From positions 1,364,001-1,428,000 of the forward strand of contig NZ_AP021879.1 in NCBI RefSeq assembly GCF_009689005.1: a stretch of 64,000 nucleotides of DNA, written 5' to 3'. The notes beneath the pieces were generated by a model. The model did no database searches, was not told where the DNA came from, and saw nothing but the letters and a program-made list of their open reading frames with translations. Made by a program: the position numbers and the translations under genes. Positions within the stretch are counted from its first letter, which is position 1; the number at the start of each line of letters is the position of its first letter. Of this stretch, positions 44,035 to 52,215 are shown one piece after another. The DNA comes from Desulfosarcina ovata subsp. ovata. Its GTDB lineage: Bacteria > Desulfobacterota > Desulfobacteria > Desulfobacterales > Desulfosarcinaceae.

Positions 44035-45429
44035 ATGGGTATTTATGAAGATCTTTATCCAGTTTTTTATCCGGAATCAGTAGCGGTTGTCGGGGCGTCA
44101 AATCAATTTCGCAAATCAGGGTTTTTCTGCATGGAAAGCATTATCTATAGAGGGAAATACAAGGGTAAAATATATCCGATAAATCATTCGGCTCCCGAGG
44201 TGTTCGGTTTAAAATCTTATCCGACCCTAAGCGATGTGCCTGATAAAATCGACCTTGTCATTATCACCGTCCCCGCACCGGCAGTCCTTGACGTTATTGA
44301 AGAATGCGGCAAATGCAATGTAAAAGGCGCCGTGATAATCACAGCGGGTTTTAAAGAGGCTGAAGCTGAAACCGGTAAGCAGCTTCAAGAGGATATTATA
44401 AAAACGGCAAATCATTATGGCATAAAAATAATCGGTCCCAACACCTTTGGCGTGGTCAACCCTCTGGCTGATTTAAACGCCTCTTTTACTTCAACGCTTT
44501 CCGATATGGAAAAGGGAGATATTGCTTTTATATCGCAAAGCGGTGGCATGTGCCATTTCTTTTCGTATATCACAATGGACGACAATATTGGGCTGAGTAA
44601 AGTAATGAGCCTTGGTAACAGGTGTAACGTTGAATTTGTGGATTTGTTAAAATTCCTTGAAAAAGAAGATGCCACAAAAGTTATTGCTCTGTATTTAGAG
44701 GGAATCGACAACCCGAGGGGTCTTTTTGAAGCAGCCAAAAAAATCGTGCGAATTAAACCTGTTGTTGCTTATAAGGGAGGGTCCGCCAAAGGAATGGACC
44801 ACCTGACCTGTTCCCATACAGGCACATTGGCCGGCAACTTTGAAATGTACAACGGCATGTTCAGGCAAGCCGGCATCGCCCTGGCGGAAAACAGTACCGA
44901 GCTGTTTGACATTGCGAAAATATTTTCTCTGGCCCGAACTCCACAAAGCAAACGCATTGCGGTTTGCTCTCCAATTGCCGGCCCGGGAATTGTGATGACC
45001 GATACGCTGATAAAAAACGGAATGGATATCACCAAATTCACAGACCATACAATTAACAGACTTACAAAATTACTCCCCCCCTTCACATTTCGATACAATC
45101 CTATAGATATGCCTTTTACTCAGGATATTGAGACGATCAGCGCTGTAATAGATTGCGTTCTGGCGGATGAAGATGTTGATTCTTTAGGATTCATCATGTG
45201 CCAGCAGGAAATGTTTACTCCCTTAAACAGCGGGATTGCGCATGCCCTCGTTGGAGCAAAAAACAAATACAACAAGCCGGTCGCGGTTGCCATGATCGCT
45301 CAGGCATACAAGTTTCATTCTGAGCGGTTGTATTTGCAAAACAATTCAATCCCAGTTTATCCCACACCTGAAAGGACTGCAAGGGCGCTTACCGCGCTTT
45401 CCGAATACGGAGAAATTATACATAGCTGA
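44035..45429 (+). CDS. ADP-forming acyl-CoA synthetase, alpha subunit
   Basis: The 464-aa protein opens with the CoA-binding domain (PESVAVVGASNQFRKSGFFCMES) and continues with succinyl-CoA ligase-like domains (IKIIGPNTFGVVNP, IAFISQSGGM). CSHTGTLAGNFEMYNGMFRQAGI contains the phosphohistidine. The enzyme interconverts acyl-CoA plus ADP and phosphate with acid plus ATP, conserving energy at the end of fermentative or beta-oxidation routes. AAAGGAATATAA precedes the ATG. The beta subunit follows 80 bp downstream. Substrate (acetate or another acid) cannot be read from sequence. Confidence 0.88.
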   Translation: MGIYEDLYPVFYPESVAVVGASNQFRKSGFFCMESIIYRGKYKGKIYPINHSAPEVFGLKSYPTLSDVPDKIDLVIITVPAPAVLDVIEECGKCNVKGAVIITAGFKEAEAETGKQLQEDIIKTANHYGIKIIGPNTFGVVNPLADLNASFTSTLSDMEKGDIAFISQSGGMCHFFSYITMDDNIGLSKVMSLGNRCNVEFVDLLKFLEKEDATKVIALYLEGIDNPRGLFEAAKKIVRIKPVVAYKGGSAKGMDHLTCSHTGTLAGNFEMYNGMFRQAGIALAENSTELFDIAKIFSLARTPQSKRIAVCSPIAGPGIVMTDTLIKNGMDITKFTDHTINRLTKLLPPFTFRYNPIDMPFTQDIETISAVIDCVLADEDVDSLGFIMCQQEMFTPLNSGIAHALVGAKNKYNKPVAVAMIAQAYKFHSERLYLQNNSIPVYPTPERTARALTALSEYGEIIHS

Positions 45430-45509
45430 ATAAAAAAAAGAATTTTTTATTGTTAATCCCCCTCATCCAATTATTGAGAAAACACAAAAGCAATTTAACG
45501 GAGAAATAA

Positions 45510-46175
45510 ATGGACGTTATAGAAATAGCTATTAGCAACGGACAAAGTTCGCTTTCTGAATATGAATCCAAACAAATTCTTTCAGCATATCAAATTCCAG
45601 TTGTAAAGGAGATCCTTGTCGATAATTACAAAGATTTTTTAAATGCCCTCGAAGAAACAGGATACCCGCTTGTCCTAAAAGGGTGTTCATTTCAAATGAC
45701 ACATAAAACGGAAAGAAATCTGATTAAATTAGACCTGAGAAATGAAAACGAAGCAACCCAGGCCTATAATGAAATTATTGGGGGCATGGACGGTAAAAAA
45801 ACCGTGCTGGTTCAGGAAATGGTCAAAGGCACGCGTGAACTCGTGATGGGCTTGACCCGCGATCCACAGTTCGGCCCGATCGTCATGTTTGGGCTTGGAG
45901 GAATTTTTACCGAAATTTTAAAAGACGTATCTTTTCGGCTGGCCCCTTTAGAAAAAAGTGATGCGCTTGACATGATGCGTGAAATAAAAGGGCACAAAAT
46001 ACTCGAAGCAGTGCGAGGCATGGTAAAAGTGGATATTGATATCCTGGCGGATATCCTGATCAATGTGGGAAAAATAGGCCTGGAAAATGAAAAAATAAAG
46101 GAAATTGACATAAACCCGCTTATTATTTCCGGAAGCAAACCCATTGCAGTGGATGCACTAATGATTTTAGAATAA
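45510..46175 (+). CDS. ADP-forming acyl-CoA synthetase, beta (ATP-grasp) subunit
   Basis: The 221-aa ATP-grasp protein reads LSEYESKQILSAYQIPVVKE, YPLVLKGCSFQMTHKTERNLIKLDL, VLVQEMVKGTRELVMGLTRDPQFGPIVMFGLGGIFTE and IKEIDINPLIIS. These are the nucleotide-binding and phosphohistidine-swinging parts of the small subunit. It works with the alpha subunit upstream. GGAGAAATAA precedes the start. Length is normal for a separate beta subunit. Confidence 0.88.
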   Translation: MDVIEIAISNGQSSLSEYESKQILSAYQIPVVKEILVDNYKDFLNALEETGYPLVLKGCSFQMTHKTERNLIKLDLRNENEATQAYNEIIGGMDGKKTVLVQEMVKGTRELVMGLTRDPQFGPIVMFGLGGIFTEILKDVSFRLAPLEKSDALDMMREIKGHKILEAVRGMVKVDIDILADILINVGKIGLENEKIKEIDINPLIISGSKPIAVDALMILE

Positions 46176-46439
46176 ACCTGAATCCGTGTTCTAAATATTG
46201 CCGTGGTTCATGGAAGCGACAAATTGCTCCACATGCTATGATTTGAGTAAAATAAATCCTCAATCGGTAAGCCAAGCAATCCTTGCGATGAAGATTTCTC
46301 GTGACTTGTTATCAGCGGTTTAAAAACCAGCCAAAATCATCGGATTAAAATCAACCACCCCTGGCAGTAGACGCAAGCGTGCATCCCGGGTCCCCTAAAA
46401 ACGGCGGAGCACGGCCAAATCGTTTTCGTGTTTTAGATT
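46176..46439. other. Intergenic region at the IS21 left end, no gene seen
   Basis: No coding sequence is supportable. The left terminus of the IS21 element should be here, but I could not find a copy of the TGATTGCAAAGATGGAC repeat seen at its right end. The end may be degenerate or deleted. Confidence 0.4.
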
Positions 46440-47180
46440 TTACGGGGTGTTCGGCTTTGCCCTCTTTCGATAGCTGGGTCCCTCCAAGATGAAGATCTGC
46501 GAGTTGTAGACAAGACGGTCGGCAATGGCTGTGGCAACCGTGGTGGAGTCAAAAATTTTACCCCAATCGGCGAACGGCAAATTGGTCGTAATGGCGGTGG
46601 ACTTGGCTTCATGCCGCTGGCTGATTACCTGGAAGAAAAGATTCGAACCTTGTTTGCCCAATCCAAGATAACCGATCTCATCAATGACAAGCAGCTCCGG
46701 TGATCGATAGTAGTGGAGCTTTTTCAAAAGAGAATGGTCAGCATCGGCTGCGATCAAGTGATTGATCATATCCATGGCGGTGGTGAAAAGGACTTTTATA
46801 CCGGCCTGGGTGGCGGCATAGGCTGCGGCTTTGGCTAAAAAGCTTTTCCCGACACCGGGATTGCCAATCAAAATGATATCCATCTTCTCTTTCAAAAACC
46901 CCAGGGACATCAGGTTGAGAATACGGGTTTTATGTTTTTTTCGAGAGCTGTGATGATTAAAATCGAACTGATCGATGGTAAGCTTTTCGTTCAGTTTGGA
47001 TTGACGATAACAAAGCGCAATACGGTTTTGCCTGCGGGTTTCGAGTTCCAGGTCGAACAGGTGAGCGATAGTCTTTGACAAGGGCCAGTTGTTATTTTCG
47101 GCAGTCTCTACGATGGGAGGCAGCTGATCGGCGATGGTTTTCAGCCGTAATGTTTTCGCTTTTTCACATATTTCTTCCAT
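46440..47180 (-). CDS. istB: IstB-type transposition ATPase
   Basis: The 246-aa AAA+ ATPase has an N-terminal helical IstB domain, Walker A DIILIGNPGVGKSFLAKA, Walker B ELLVIDEIGYLGLGKQGSNLFFQVISQRHE and sensor STAITTNLPFADWGKIF. It helps IstA choose and remodel target DNA. Its ATG overlaps the istA stop by 1 bp (TAATG), giving coupled translation. Confidence 0.95.
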   Translation of the reverse strand: MEEICEKAKTLRLKTIADQLPPIVETAENNNWPLSKTIAHLFDLELETRRQNRIALCYRQSKLNEKLTIDQFDFNHHSSRKKHKTRILNLMSLGFLKEKMDIILIGNPGVGKSFLAKAAAYAATQAGIKVLFTTAMDMINHLIAADADHSLLKKLHYYRSPELLVIDEIGYLGLGKQGSNLFFQVISQRHEAKSTAITTNLPFADWGKIFDSTTVATAIADRLVYNSQIFILEGPSYRKRAKPNTP

Positions 47181-48646
47181 TATTTTCTCCTCCCTTTAAG
47201 CGCATGCGTATCGTATTCTGCCAAAGACGGCTGGTTCAGACGGATGTGGTTTAAATCCTCATTTTTCAGCCGTACCGGTGGATGGTCGTTTTTGGGAGCC
47301 ATTTCCTGGTGGACAATGTTTTCGACGTAATCAGCCCCCCAGGCTTTATGGGCCATGGATTTGGTGAGGGCATAAACCAAGGCCTCGGCCCCGTACTTGT
47401 CTTTCAGGACAAGCAGCCGCTTCACTTGCTGTTTGATCGGCTGTCCGGCCTCTAACAGGCCGTTGATATAGTCGACGGCTACGGCGCCCAGAGACATCAA
47501 TGCCGCCACCTGTCGGTCATGCCATAGCTTCTTGCGGAGTTTTTTGACCTGCTGCCGATGGGAAGGCGTTTCGATTCGCTGTTTGCGTTCCCAACATCTC
47601 GGATGAACGGCAATGCGTTTGTCGTTCAAATACAAAAAGACAAAGGCGACATCCGCTTTTACGATCACCGATTTGCCAATAGCCCATGGCGGAGCGGTAT
47701 AGGTGTTGCCGTCGAATCGAATGGCAAAATCCTTGTGCACGAGTAACGATTGGGTTGCCCGGACATCCGGCAACAGATTCGGCAAGGGGCTTAGCTTTAC
47801 CTTCTCAAATCGATCCGCTGGCCGTTGCCCCGTTGTCTGATGGATACGAACATTGGCGACGGTGTCCAGCCAGTTCAGGGCTTGGTGCTGGACATCATCC
47901 AGATCGGCAAAGGATCGCAATGGCATAAAATTGCGACGTAAATATTTTACGCTCGACTCCACCTTTCCCTTCTCATAAGGCGCACCCGGATTACAGGCGA
48001 TCGGTTCAACAGAAAAGTGGCGTAAAAAATCCAGGAATGCATCGTTGAACCGAACAATCGATCCCAATCGTTCGATGACAGCCGTGGCCATGTTGTCGAC
48101 GACCAGCTTTTTGGGGCAGCCGCCAAACCAGGTAAACGCTTTAAGCAGGCAATCGTGCAGCGCATCCTGCTTCTGGCTGTGGGTAAAGCACGCATACAGC
48201 ATGCGGCTGAAGGCTTCGATGACGACCAGGGCATACAGTTTGCGCCGGGTGCCGCCATATGCCAATGATCCGAAGTGGCCCCAATCAACCTGCATCTGTT
48301 CACCGGGAGCGGATTCGAAACGGGTATAGGCGATCCGTTGTTTTCGCTTTCCTCTCAATTGGCGCAGGTAATCGCGAACGATGGTGATTTTGCCGGTAAA
48401 GCCTTCCAACTGCTGCAAAATGACCGGGGCACTGACGGTGGGATCTTCATCCAGTAACGCTTTGATCCGATCTCGATACGGATCGAGTTTGGATGTCCGG
48501 TTCGGCCTTCTTTGAACGATCTCAGGGGTGCTGATATATTTTTTCACCGACCCCCTGTCGATACTTAAATGTCGGGCGATTTTCCTTTCCGACCAGCCCA
48601 AATGCTTCAGCCGGTGGATTTCGAAAATGGTACGCTTGTCGATCAT
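47180..48646 (-). CDS. istA: IstA-type DDE transposase
   Basis: The 488-aa protein has an N-terminal HTH (IFEIHRLKHLGWSERKIARHLSIDRGSVKKYI) and the DDE core: MQVDWGHFGSLAYGGTRRKLYALVVIEAFSRMLYACF, KKLVVDNMATAVIER and NPGAPYEKGKVESSVKYLRRNF. A beta-barrel and a basic C-terminus follow. The ATG overlaps the passenger gene stop (ATGA). Intact. Confidence 0.95.
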   Translation of the reverse strand: MIDKRTIFEIHRLKHLGWSERKIARHLSIDRGSVKKYISTPEIVQRRPNRTSKLDPYRDRIKALLDEDPTVSAPVILQQLEGFTGKITIVRDYLRQLRGKRKQRIAYTRFESAPGEQMQVDWGHFGSLAYGGTRRKLYALVVIEAFSRMLYACFTHSQKQDALHDCLLKAFTWFGGCPKKLVVDNMATAVIERLGSIVRFNDAFLDFLRHFSVEPIACNPGAPYEKGKVESSVKYLRRNFMPLRSFADLDDVQHQALNWLDTVANVRIHQTTGQRPADRFEKVKLSPLPNLLPDVRATQSLLVHKDFAIRFDGNTYTAPPWAIGKSVIVKADVAFVFLYLNDKRIAVHPRCWERKQRIETPSHRQQVKKLRKKLWHDRQVAALMSLGAVAVDYINGLLEAGQPIKQQVKRLLVLKDKYGAEALVYALTKSMAHKAWGADYVENIVHQEMAPKNDHPPVRLKNEDLNHIRLNQPSLAEYDTHALKGRRK

Positions 48647-49029
48647 GAGGTCACCTCCTTGAACAGGTTTCGGGCAAGCTGCTCAAGGGGATGCGGTTTC
48701 CCAGGTTCTGAGTTAGGGGTGACTTCCGGTGGTAGCGCAAGCACCTGAAAAACGGTGCCGTCAAAAGCGATCAGGTCCTTTTTGATCAACCCACACCGAG
48801 CCTCTACATATTGATCCAGGCTCATTTCCAGCAGCGTGCAGATCTTATCGTAACTGTAAAAGGAAAGGCCGAAGCGGTCTGCCGCAAGAACCAGGAAGAA
48901 ATAAAGCAGCAGTTGGTCCCGAGAAAGATTGCTGACAAACCCGCCGGTGAGAAAACGGTGGGGGATGAATGCAAATCCGCCGTCAACGCGACGGATGCGC
49001 CCCTTATTGATGATTTTCTTTTTGATCAT
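48643..49029 (-). CDS. IS21 passenger protein (winged-helix-like, unknown role)
   Basis: From ATG 49029, preceded by GGAGGCGGCC, the protein is 128 aa. RRVDGGFAFIPHRFLTGGFVSNLSRDQLLLYFFLVLAADRFGLSFYSYDKICTLLEMSLDQYVEARCGLIKKDLIAFDG resembles the winged-helix N-terminus of replication-initiator-like proteins. It lies between the terminal repeats and istA and is coupled to istA by ATGA, so it travels with the element. A regulatory or targeting function is only inferred. Confidence 0.6.
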   Translation of the reverse strand: MIKKKIINKGRIRRVDGGFAFIPHRFLTGGFVSNLSRDQLLLYFFLVLAADRFGLSFYSYDKICTLLEMSLDQYVEARCGLIKKDLIAFDGTVFQVLALPPEVTPNSEPGKPHPLEQLARNLFKEVTS

Positions 49030-49093
49030 GGCCGCCTCCTGAGTTTTGGCTTTTACGATCTGCGTACCATGATCGATTCGGCGTTGTCCTCGA

Positions 49094-49238
49094 GTCCATC
49101 TTTGCAATCACCGCCAGGTGTCTGTAATCGTGTAAATATTGACTTTTGTCGCGTCCATCTTTGCAATCAGCGGAACCAGCCAAAATTGTCCAACCGGCTG
49201 AAAATCCACGTTGATCCTCGCGTCCATCTTTGCAATCA
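49094..49238. repeat. Three copies of a 17-bp IS21 terminal repeat
   Basis: GTCCATCTTTGCAATCA occurs at 49094-49110, 49153-49169 and 49222-49238 (starts 59 and 69 bp apart). All have the same orientation. The outermost ends with CA, as expected for an IS21 terminus. They are probable IstA binding sites. Two of them are also translated as LIAKMDA in an overlapping frame. Confidence 0.75.
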
Positions 49239-49638
49239 AGTTGTCGTCGGATTTTTTGTTAACTGATCTGCGCCGGTTGCGGATCGCCTGAAGCATCCGG
49301 TTTCTTTCGGCTTTCTCTGGATTTTTGTCTCTGTAAATTTTCCAGTAACCGCGGCTTTTAGCAGCCCATTTTTGGTTGCTGAGTTTCTGTGCGGTCCTAT
49401 AGTCCGGATTGGTTTTCATCTTGATTCGTTGCCAATTGGATTTTCTTGCTTTCTGGCATTCGGGGCGGCTGCAGCAATATTGCTTTCTATTCCGTGGGAT
49501 AAACATCTTCGCGCAATGGAAACACGGCACCGGCTCCATAGCTCCTGTTGATTCCCACGATGAACGGAAGACAATTTTCGGATTAAATTGAAGGGGTTTC
49601 GAAGTTTTCAAATTTTCTGGAACTTTGTTTATGCCCAC
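49108..49638 (-). pseudogene. Zinc-ribbon protein truncated by the IS21 element
   Basis: Residues 1-135 look native: PCFHCAKMFIPRNRKQYCCSRPECQKARKSNWQRIKMKTNPDYR is a Cys-rich zinc-binding module, followed by a basic helix (YWKIYRDKNPEKAERNRMLQAIRNRRR). From about residue 136 the frame runs into the IS21 end and translates its terminal repeats. The original 3' end is lost. Similar small zinc proteins accompany transposition genes in this type of genome, but I cannot name the family. Confidence 0.55.
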
Positions 49639-49723
49639 CGGTTTTCAACGACTTTCCACCGTTGGTCGGACCTCTATTAGGGTGCGCTACGCGCTCCAAT
49701 TTTATGGGTTTTTCAAGGCATGG

Positions 49724-49805
49724 GCAGGAAGGCTTGAATAAAATGAGGGGAGCAGCATTTCTGATTTGCTACTCCCCTCTGGGCATTTTATTCAATGCCT
49801 CCTGC
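49724..49805. repeat. 82-bp imperfect palindrome
   Basis: GCAGGAAGGCTTGAATAAAA (from 49724) pairs with the complementary arm ending GCCTCCTGC (49805). The inner arms TTGAATAAAATG (49734-49745) and CATTTTATTCAA (49784-49795) are perfect, and AGGGGAG pairs with CTCCCCT inside. It lies in a 240-bp gap between the broken zinc-ribbon gene and the TniA/ExeA module. It could be an element end, a non-autonomous insertion or a strong terminator. Confidence 0.6.
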
Positions 49806-49881
49806 ACCCGGCTATCCCTTGACAGGTTGCTCCCCAGCAGAGCCTGGCTCCGTTTCACCGGGCAAAACGTATTGAATCGGA

Positions 49882-50016
49882 TTAAAACTTCATCTTTTTT
49901 TGCTGGCTTACCACAGACAACTCATCCGTTAATCGGTTGAGCACATTTAAAATGGCGGCCAATACAAGCGCCTCCAGTTTTTGGCGGATATCTTCGGCGG
50001 TCGGATGGGATTGCAT
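49882..50016 (-). CDS. 44-aa protein downstream of the ExeA-type gene
   Basis: MQSHPTAEDIRQKLEALVLAAILNVLNRLTDEL... is a short helical protein with AAAGGAGTCGAT before its ATG, 13 bp after the ExeA-type stop. It is probably the last gene of the TniA/ExeA operon. No family is recognised. Confidence 0.5.
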   Translation of the reverse strand: MQSHPTAEDIRQKLEALVLAAILNVLNRLTDELSVVSQQKKMKF

Positions 50017-50029
50017 ATCGACTCCTTTC

Positions 50030-50845
50030 CTAAAAGATTTCGGATGCGGCAAGCCGCACATGTTCCGCGTTGACAGTTTTTTCATGACCCATTGCCGCGG
50101 CAACCAGGGCACCACGAGCCAGGTGATTGGCTTTCCTGAAGATGCCGCCCGATCCTTGGTGGATCGCCGTGATCGCATTACCTTCGAACAGCATCCGGTC
50201 GATTCCGGCAATGGTCAGATGATGTTGAAGATAGGTTTGCATCTGTTCTTTTTTGGAACCGATGAAATGGCTTTTGGCCACCACCCGCGATGCCAGAGGA
50301 AGACAACCCGGATATCGCAGGTTGTCGATCAAATGCGTCTGGCCAGCCAAAACCATGGGCAAATAAGGCTTCGAGTCCATTTCGAACTGACACAGCGTAT
50401 GCAACTCCACGAAGACTTCCAGACGGAGCAAAGAGGCTTCATCGATGACCAGAACGACATTTTGTTTTTTCCCGTGGATCAATTCCAATACTTCCCGTTT
50501 GATTCGATCGGTCATGGCCGCACGGGAGGTCCCGGCAGGTTTCATTCCCAGTTCTCCCATGATCAGGCGGTACAGTTCCAGGATGGAACCGGATGTGGCG
50601 GTAACATAGACGAGTTTGTACTCGGAAGGATGCAGACCGTTTACCAGATAACGGATGGCCGTGGATTTACCGGAGCCGATCTCACCGGTGATCAGATAAA
50701 TCGCCCCTAAACCCAAACTGTAATCGAAACGGTTCTTCGCTGCCGCCAGTTGATCCGTTTCAAGAATATCCGTCACCGCGATATCCGCCGTGAAGGGCTC
50801 TTTCTCAAAACCGAAGAACGGCAGATACGGCGTATTCATTTCCAT
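50030..50845 (-). CDS. ExeA/TniB-type AAA+ ATPase of a transposition module
   Basis: The 271-aa protein starts YLPFFGFEKEPFTADI, the ExeA family hallmark. Walker A is LITGEIGSGKSTAIRYLV, Walker B NVVLVIDEASLLRLEVFVELHTLCQFE and the sensor MVLAGQTHLIDNLR. GSGGIFRKANHLARGALVAA is the C-terminal lid. Paired with a Mu-type integrase it should act as the target-selection ATPase, like TniB/TnsC or MuB. Its start overlaps the integrase stop by 10 bp. Confidence 0.88.
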   Translation of the reverse strand: MEMNTPYLPFFGFEKEPFTADIAVTDILETDQLAAAKNRFDYSLGLGAIYLITGEIGSGKSTAIRYLVNGLHPSEYKLVYVTATSGSILELYRLIMGELGMKPAGTSRAAMTDRIKREVLELIHGKKQNVVLVIDEASLLRLEVFVELHTLCQFEMDSKPYLPMVLAGQTHLIDNLRYPGCLPLASRVVAKSHFIGSKKEQMQTYLQHHLTIAGIDRMLFEGNAITAIHQGSGGIFRKANHLARGALVAAAMGHEKTVNAEHVRLAASEIF

Positions 50846-52110
50846 AGACCGCCTCCCTGATAATCCGTCTTGTGGGCCGGTTCGAGTTGGGTATTGATGT
50901 TCTTGTCCCGCTTTACCCGGCAGTTGACATGCAGATCCACGGGAACCAACAATCCGTGGGACTTCCGATTGAAAAACACCTCAGCCGTTTTCGGTTCGTT
51001 TTCATGGTACAAAATCAGCGCCCGTTTGCCGATCAGCGCCACCGGAGCTTCAAACAGGTTGCCGTTGAGTGTGACGGTTCGATCCTTTGCAACGGTTCGG
51101 TATACGGCGGTGCGGAAGTGGTCTTTCAGGTTCTTCGGTGCCGTTCGGATGCAGGCAAGGTTTTTGCTGAACCGGTCAAAGGGCGTCATGCCGGTGGCGC
51201 TGTGAATGCGTTGGTGATAGACTGTATCCAGCCAATGGCTAAACGACTGGTTCAGTCGTTCCAGGGAGGAAAGATCCGCGGCAGGCAAAAATCCACCGCG
51301 AACGGTTTTGAAAAATCTCTCAATTTTGCCCTTCCCTTGGGGCTTGTACGGCCTTGCATGAATGAGGGCGATGGCCAGTGATGCACAGGTAAATTCAAGT
51401 TTGCGGCTGCGATAGGCAGCGCCGTTGTCCACGTACAGTTTTCTCGGCAATCCTCGTTTGGAAAGTGCTTTTTCGAAAGCATCCATGAAACTGGCCAGAT
51501 TCTCCGACAGGTAGAACCCGCCGTAAACGATCAATCGGGAATGATCGTCGATAAAAGCGATCAAATAGCTTTTTCGCATTTTCCGATCGACCACCACCTT
51601 GGGTCCGTGCATCACATCGCTTTGCCAGATGTCGTTGACCAACTCGGCTTCATACTTTCTTCGATCCTCCGGTTTGGGGGATTGATCCATCAACCCGTGT
51701 CGGTGAAACAGCCGATAGAGGGTGGAAAGGCCAAAGCTTGCAGGAACAATTGTCTGGCGTTTGAGACTTTCCAAAAGCATCGGGACCGGCGTTGCCATCT
51801 GGCTTTGTCTAGTGGCAAGGACGATGTTGACTGTTTCCTCGTCCAAGTTTCGGGATTTGCCCTGATCGCCTCTTTTCCCGGGATACAGCGATTCGATACG
51901 GCCGTTGCTTTTTTGGTAACGCCGAATCCAGCGATAAATCGTATTTTCGCTGATCCGTGTTCGGCTGGAATAGGGAATGACCCATTTGCGCTCGCACTTC
52001 TCCCTCAACAGTCGCCGTTTCTCGCTTCTGGTCAGGTTCGTCGTGCCGACAAACTCGTGAATCACCCCAAACCGGAAAACAGCGACGGTCTCATCCTTTT
52101 CTTGTGTCAT
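50836..52110 (-). CDS. TniA/Mu-type DDE integrase
   Basis: The 424-aa protein has an N-terminal HTH region (RTRISENTIYRWIRRYQKSNGRIESLYPGKRGDQGKSR) and a retroviral-integrase-type core: NDIWQSDVMHGPKVVVD, LPRKLYVDNGAAYRSRKL and YKPQGKGKIERFFKTVRGGF supply the D, D and E. A Mu C-terminal barrel region follows (GNLFEAPVALIGKRALILYH). It forms a unit with the ExeA-type ATPase. An IS1380 insertion upstream separates it from a zinc-ribbon gene that was once about 110 bp away. Confidence 0.9.
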   Translation of the reverse strand: MTQEKDETVAVFRFGVIHEFVGTTNLTRSEKRRLLREKCERKWVIPYSSRTRISENTIYRWIRRYQKSNGRIESLYPGKRGDQGKSRNLDEETVNIVLATRQSQMATPVPMLLESLKRQTIVPASFGLSTLYRLFHRHGLMDQSPKPEDRRKYEAELVNDIWQSDVMHGPKVVVDRKMRKSYLIAFIDDHSRLIVYGGFYLSENLASFMDAFEKALSKRGLPRKLYVDNGAAYRSRKLEFTCASLAIALIHARPYKPQGKGKIERFFKTVRGGFLPAADLSSLERLNQSFSHWLDTVYHQRIHSATGMTPFDRFSKNLACIRTAPKNLKDHFRTAVYRTVAKDRTVTLNGNLFEAPVALIGKRALILYHENEPKTAEVFFNRKSHGLLVPVDLHVNCRVKRDKNINTQLEPAHKTDYQGGGLWK

Positions 52111-52215
52111 ACAAACCTCCTTTTTTGTGTTTCCCCTGGCTTAAACCATTTCTCACGATACGGGGAGCGCACTGTTCGGTAGGTTTGTCGATGATGGAAA
52201 CAACTCCGGATTAGA

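Larger units (their letters stand above)
46440..49238. mobile_element. IS21-family element with a passenger gene (left end not resolved)
   Basis: It comprises istB, istA and a small passenger gene, all coupled on the minus strand. The right end is set at 49238, where the minus strand begins TGATTGCAAAGATGGAC. IS21 elements start with TG and carry several internal copies of the terminal sequence, and two more copies follow here. The left end is nominal (istB stop). Confidence 0.75.

Noticed and set aside
49724..49805. Integron attC site
   Set aside because: The long palindrome lacks the RYYYAAC and GTTRRRY core sites, and no integron integrase is present.
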